From: RUG11551 sp045586185
GTDB taxonomy: Bacteria > Planctomycetota > Planctomycetia > Pirellulales > Thermoguttaceae
DNA: 25,442 nt
NCBI GenBank assembly: GCA_045586185.1
Contig: JAZMZV010000236.1
Location: 1-25,442 of the forward strand
Direction of reading: 5' to 3'
This document shows positions 22,753-25,442 of the stretch, in pieces. A program made the position numbers and the translations under genes. The notes beneath the pieces are model-generated. The model was given only the letters and a program-made list of their open reading frames with translations, had not been told where the DNA came from and did not search any database. Within the stretch, counting starts at the first letter, position 1. Every line of letters begins with the position of its first letter.

Positions 22753-23925
22753 ATGACCTACACAAAAGACCACATCAACGAACTGTATCAGCTTTATTCC
22801 AATACGCTGTTTAACGACTCCATTCCATTTTGGCTCAACCACGCTGTCGACGCCGAGCAGGGCGGGATTATGACCTGCGTCGACCGGGAGGGCAAGCTGT
22901 TCGACACCGACAAGGGCGTCTGGCAGCAAGGGCGTTTCGCCTGGGTGATGGGGCATCTGTACAACAACTGCGAAACGAAGAACCCCGTCTGGCTGGATCA
23001 ATGCCGGCAGACGCTGGACTTTGTCGAGAAGTACGCCTTCGACGAAGACGGGAGAATGTTCTTCCAGCTTACCCGAGACGGCCGCCCGATTCGCAAACGC
23101 CGCTACGCGTTCAGCGAGTCGTTCGGGGCGATTTCCTTCGGCGAACTGGCAAAGGCGGACGGCTCCGACCACGCGAAGGAACTGGCGCTTAAATGTTACA
23201 ACATTTTTGCCAACCACGTTCCGTATCCGCCCAAGTTCACAGACGTCCGACCCATGATCGCCCTGGGCTACTATGCGATTCTCATTGCGACCATTCAGCA
23301 GCTGCGCGATTCCATTCAGCTGGAAGGCGCCGACGCGAAGATCAACGAGTGCATCGAGATGGTTCAAAAGTACTTCATGAAGCCGGACATTCGCTGCGTC
23401 ATGGAATCCGTTGCGCCCAACGGCGACATTGTCGATTCCTGCGAAGGGCGAACCCTCAACCCGGGGCACGCCATCGAAGGCGCCTGGTTTATCATGGACG
23501 AAGGGAAACGGAGAAACCGTCAGGACTACATCCAAACCGGGCTCGACATTCTCGACTGGATGTGGGAGCGCGGCTGGGACAAACAGTACGGCGGCATGCT
23601 CTATTTCCGCGACGTGTTCGACAAACCGTCTGTCGAGTACTGGCACGACATGAAATTCTGGTGGAACCACAACGAAACGATTATCGCGACGCTGCTGGCG
23701 TACCAGCTTACCGGCGACGACAAGTACGCCGACATGCACAAACAGGTTCACGACTGGGCGTTCTCGCACTTTACCGACAGCGAGTACGGCGACTGGTACG
23801 GATACCTGCACCGCGACGGCACGATTTCCACAACGCAGAAAGGCAACATCTTCAAAGGCTGTTTCCACCTGCCGAGAATGCTTTGGGAATGCAGTAATAT
23901 CTGCAAACAGATGCTGGAGAATTGA
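22753..23925 (+). CDS. N-acylglucosamine 2-epimerase (ManNAc to GlcNAc)
   Basis: Converts free ManNAc to GlcNAc by epimerisation at C2, the step after NanA in organisms that do not phosphorylate ManNAc first. The 390 residues match AGE/renin-binding proteins and form an (alpha/alpha)6 barrel. Visible conserved sites are Arg61 (WQQGRFAW), His239 and Glu242 (NPGHAIEGAW), WWNHNE at 303-308 and His372 (FHLPRMLW); His239 and His372 match the catalytic pair described for cyanobacterial AGE. MTYTKDHINELY is taken as the start because the 43 preceding in-frame codons translate the heptamer array. No ribosome site precedes this ATG. It is the last gene of the operon. A cellobiose 2-epimerase is less likely given nanA next door. 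Confidence 0.9.
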   Translation: MTYTKDHINELYQLYSNTLFNDSIPFWLNHAVDAEQGGIMTCVDREGKLFDTDKGVWQQGRFAWVMGHLYNNCETKNPVWLDQCRQTLDFVEKYAFDEDGRMFFQLTRDGRPIRKRRYAFSESFGAISFGELAKADGSDHAKELALKCYNIFANHVPYPPKFTDVRPMIALGYYAILIATIQQLRDSIQLEGADAKINECIEMVQKYFMKPDIRCVMESVAPNGDIVDSCEGRTLNPGHAIEGAWFIMDEGKRRNRQDYIQTGLDILDWMWERGWDKQYGGMLYFRDVFDKPSVEYWHDMKFWWNHNETIIATLLAYQLTGDDKYADMHKQVHDWAFSHFTDSEYGDWYGYLHRDGTISTTQKGNIFKGCFHLPRMLWECSNICKQMLEN

Positions 23926-23948
23926 AAAGTACCAGCGTTAACATGTGA

Positions 23949-24111
23949 CAGTCCGTTCACGGATTTGACGGATTAAACGGATTTTCACCGATTGGTTAAA
24001 TTTACTCATAATTATTAGTATTGAAGAAATCTTTGATTTTTAATGAATTCTGAGAATTAAGAAAAACAATCGGTGTGAATCCGTCCCATCCGTGGAATCC
24101 GTGTGGGACTG
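23949..24111. repeat. Long inverted repeat between convergent genes
   Basis: Left arm 23949-23994 and right arm 24067-24111 are inverted copies of about 45 bp with few mismatches. They are built of CACGGATT / ACGGATT units ending in CACCGATTG, around a 72-bp AT-rich centre. It lies between the epimerase and the convergent TIM-barrel gene, where it could end transcripts from both sides, although no T-tract adjoins the stem. No coding sequence is seen from 23926 to 24236. Confidence 0.75.
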
Positions 24112-24202
24112 ATTGACAATCAATAACCCATGGTCTAGCACGTTGGAACTAACTTGTTAAAGAGTCTTGATTTCAGAACGTAAAAGAGCTGAGTGGCGAT
24201 GT

Positions 24203-24230
24203 CTCGCAACTCGCCACTCGCAACTCGCAA
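24203..24230 (+). repeat. Heptamer tandem array (4 units) after the TIM-barrel gene
   Basis: Units CTCGCAA, CTCGCCA, CTCGCAA, CTCGCAA: the same four units in the same order as the first four at 22687-22714. It ends 6 bp from the stop codon of the minus-strand gene. Confidence 0.88.
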
Positions 24231-24236
24231 CTAATC

Positions 24237-25163
24237 TCAGATAACCGCGAGTTCCCATTCTCTGCGGAGGAATTCGCATGCTTTCGGGATTTCGACTTCT
24301 TTGTCGCCGCGGACGCCGCATTCAAACGAGCAGAACTTGTCGTATCCGATGTACTTCAAGCCGCGGAACCCTTCGACGAAACGGGTCTTGTTCTGTCCGG
24401 GAATGGTACGGCGCGGGTCGGTAACGCCGCCAGCCAGGTGAACGTGCTTGAGATAAGAACCGGCGGAAATGAACGCGCCCATCATGTCGGTTTCTTCAAT
24501 GGACATGTGATAGAAGTCTCCCATGACGCCGATGCCTTTGCCGTTGTTGACGTCTCGTGCGATAGCCGCGCCGTCGGCAACCTGACGCAGGAAGTACGCT
24601 TCGCCTCTGTTGAGCGGTTCGAGAATGATGTTCGTGCCGCATTCAGCTGCGAATTCCGCCAGAGCCGGGAACGTGTCCATGAGGACATTGCGAATTTCCT
24701 GGTTGGTCAGTTTCGTCTGTCCGTTGAACGCTGGGACGTAAATAACGCCGGTGCAGCCGATTTTTCCAGCTCCTTCGAGAGCCTTCTTGAGGTCGTCAAC
24801 GCCCTGCTGACGCTTTTCGACAACGTCGGAGCAGAGGTCGCCGTTGTGAGATCCCCAGCAAACCGCAGACGGGGTCAAGCCGTTGTCGGTAATAACCCTC
24901 TTCCAGTAATCCGGGTCGTTGGTATGCCATCCGCCGAGTTCGACGCCTTCAATGCCCCATTTCCTCATTCTTTCGAATTTTTCTTCATCTTTACCTCCGG
25001 GGATGATGCCAATCTGGCTGGAAATGCGAAGCTTGGCTTTGCTGGACTGGTTCGGGCTTTTGCCGTCCCATTCGTCGGTGGTGCAGTCAGCCTTGACGAG
25101 GGAAGACGCCGTTACGGCGGCTGCGGCGGCAACGGACGCGGCAAAGAAATCGCGACGTTTCAT
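24237..25163 (-). CDS. Tat-exported TIM-barrel sugar isomerase/epimerase-like protein
   Basis: A 308-residue protein of the xylose isomerase-like TIM-barrel (AP endonuclease 2) superfamily. It begins with a twin-arginine-type signal, MKRRDFFAASVAAAAAV, with cleavage near 25. The metal site pattern is visible: Glu182 (NIILEPLNR), Asp216 and His219 (MGDFYHM), His242 (KHVHLAG) and Glu281 (SFECG). This is the layout of hydroxypyruvate isomerase and tagatose/psicose epimerase relatives; the substrate is unknown. The open frame continues 89 codons upstream through repeats, but AAGGAG 8 nt before position 25163 and the Tat signal fix the start. It converges on the sialic acid operon and has its own promoter, so a role in the same pathway is only a guess. 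Confidence 0.85.
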   Translation of the reverse strand: MKRRDFFAASVAAAAAVTASSLVKADCTTDEWDGKSPNQSSKAKLRISSQIGIIPGGKDEEKFERMRKWGIEGVELGGWHTNDPDYWKRVITDNGLTPSAVCWGSHNGDLCSDVVEKRQQGVDDLKKALEGAGKIGCTGVIYVPAFNGQTKLTNQEIRNVLMDTFPALAEFAAECGTNIILEPLNRGEAYFLRQVADGAAIARDVNNGKGIGVMGDFYHMSIEETDMMGAFISAGSYLKHVHLAGGVTDPRRTIPGQNKTRFVEGFRGLKYIGYDKFCSFECGVRGDKEVEIPKACEFLRREWELAVI

Positions 25164-25224
25164 AAAAACTCTCCTTCTTGTTATAGGTGAATTGTTTCGT
25201 AATATACACAATCTTATGGAGATA

Positions 25225-25253
25225 ATTCTAACAGAATCAAAATGAAAATGCAA
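25225..25253 (-). promoter_or_regulatory. Candidate promoter of the TIM-barrel gene
   Basis: On the minus strand TTGCAT (25253-25248), a 17-bp spacer and TAGAAT (25230-25225), about 60 nt before the ATG. As at purH and tRNA-Leu, a run of C residues lies just upstream of the -35 region. Confidence 0.5.
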
Positions 25254-25300
25254 GCGACAAGGGGGCATTTTTGAGAAATTTTCTAAAAAAGAACAGCGAG

Positions 25301-25321
25301 TTAGGAATGAGGAGTGAGGAG
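25301..25321 (-). repeat. Heptamer array (3 units) upstream of the TIM-barrel gene
   Basis: On the plus strand TTAGGAA, TGAGGAG, TGAGGAG; on the gene's coding strand CTCCTCA, CTCCTCA, TTCCTAA. It runs straight into the GC-rich direct repeat at 25321. Confidence 0.8.
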
Positions 25322-25442
25322 GCGGCGAGGCGCCGCTCCCAATCCGCGCTGCCGCGCGCCTGCCAATATCCGCTCCCGTTGGTCGGCGGCGAGGCGCCGC
25401 TCCCGATCCGCGCTGCCGCGCGCCTGCCAATATCCGCTCCCG
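25321..25442. repeat. GC-rich 58-bp direct repeat, cut by the window end
   Basis: Two copies (25321-25378 and 25385-25442) differ at one base and are separated by TTGGTC, giving a 64-bp period. Each copy contains small self-complementary pieces such as CGGCG-AGG-CGCCG. The array may continue past the window. The GC content is far above that of the neighbouring intergenic DNA. Confidence 0.88.

Noticed and set aside
22753..23925. Cellobiose 2-epimerase instead of N-acylglucosamine 2-epimerase
   Set aside because: The families share the fold and catalytic His pair, but residue spacing and direct linkage to nanA favour the ManNAc/GlcNAc enzyme.
25164..25430. 89-codon extension of the TIM-barrel protein
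   Set aside because: It translates GC-rich and heptamer repeats; the Tat signal and ribosome site fix the start at 25163.

Overview
The window looks like chromosomal DNA from a member of the Planctomycetota, probably a Pirellulales/Thermoguttaceae-like gut or sediment lineage (an inference; no marker gene fixes the taxon). The reasons are a DUF1559-type prepilin-like protein followed by a small Gly-X-type lipoprotein, a secreted DUF1570-type HEATH protein, a signal peptidase I enlarged by a zinc ribbon and a jelly-roll insert, a secreted HEAT-repeat protein, and a mutarotase-symporter fusion in a sialic acid cluster. No phage, IS element, rRNA or CRISPR array is visible. There are 16 protein genes and one tRNA gene.

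Layout. Positions 1-7205 are read from the minus strand: purH (last steps of IMP synthesis), a secreted DUF1570-like putative metallopeptidase, ftsK (chromosome translocase) and tRNA-Leu(CAA). From 7206 to 7323 a divergent promoter region faces rnhA, which is followed on the plus strand by the DUF1559 protein and its lipoprotein. From 9349 to 17767 the minus strand again carries three units: HEAT/pseudo-receiver protein plus a family 4 uracil-DNA glycosylase (TAATG overlap), a secreted ankyrin protein, and lepB-lptB followed by a cytosolic ankyrin protein. From 18320 to 23925 the plus strand carries one operon: macro-domain hydrolase (ATGA overlap), mutarotase/sodium symporter fusion, N-acetylneuraminate lyase and N-acylglucosamine 2-epimerase. 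A Tat-exported TIM-barrel protein converges on it from the right.

How the genes work together. The right-hand operon describes uptake and first catabolism of sialic acid: periplasmic anomer conversion, sodium-driven import, cleavage to ManNAc plus pyruvate, and epimerisation of free ManNAc to GlcNAc. No GlcNAc kinase, deacetylase, deaminase or sialidase lies in the window. The macro-domain gene is the first gene of the operon and is translationally coupled to the transporter.

The most striking structure is not a gene. At least 12 tandem arrays of 7-bp units are scattered through the window. They all fit one degenerate consensus, YTCSYHA on the C-rich strand (CTCGCAA, CTCCTCA, TTCCCTA and relatives). 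They lie in 5' leaders, right against start codons (purH, epimerase), next to stop codons, and once in frame inside ftsK. They resemble the heptanucleotide STRR repeats known from cyanobacteria. Longer inverted repeats and small triloop hairpins accompany them in the intergenic regions.
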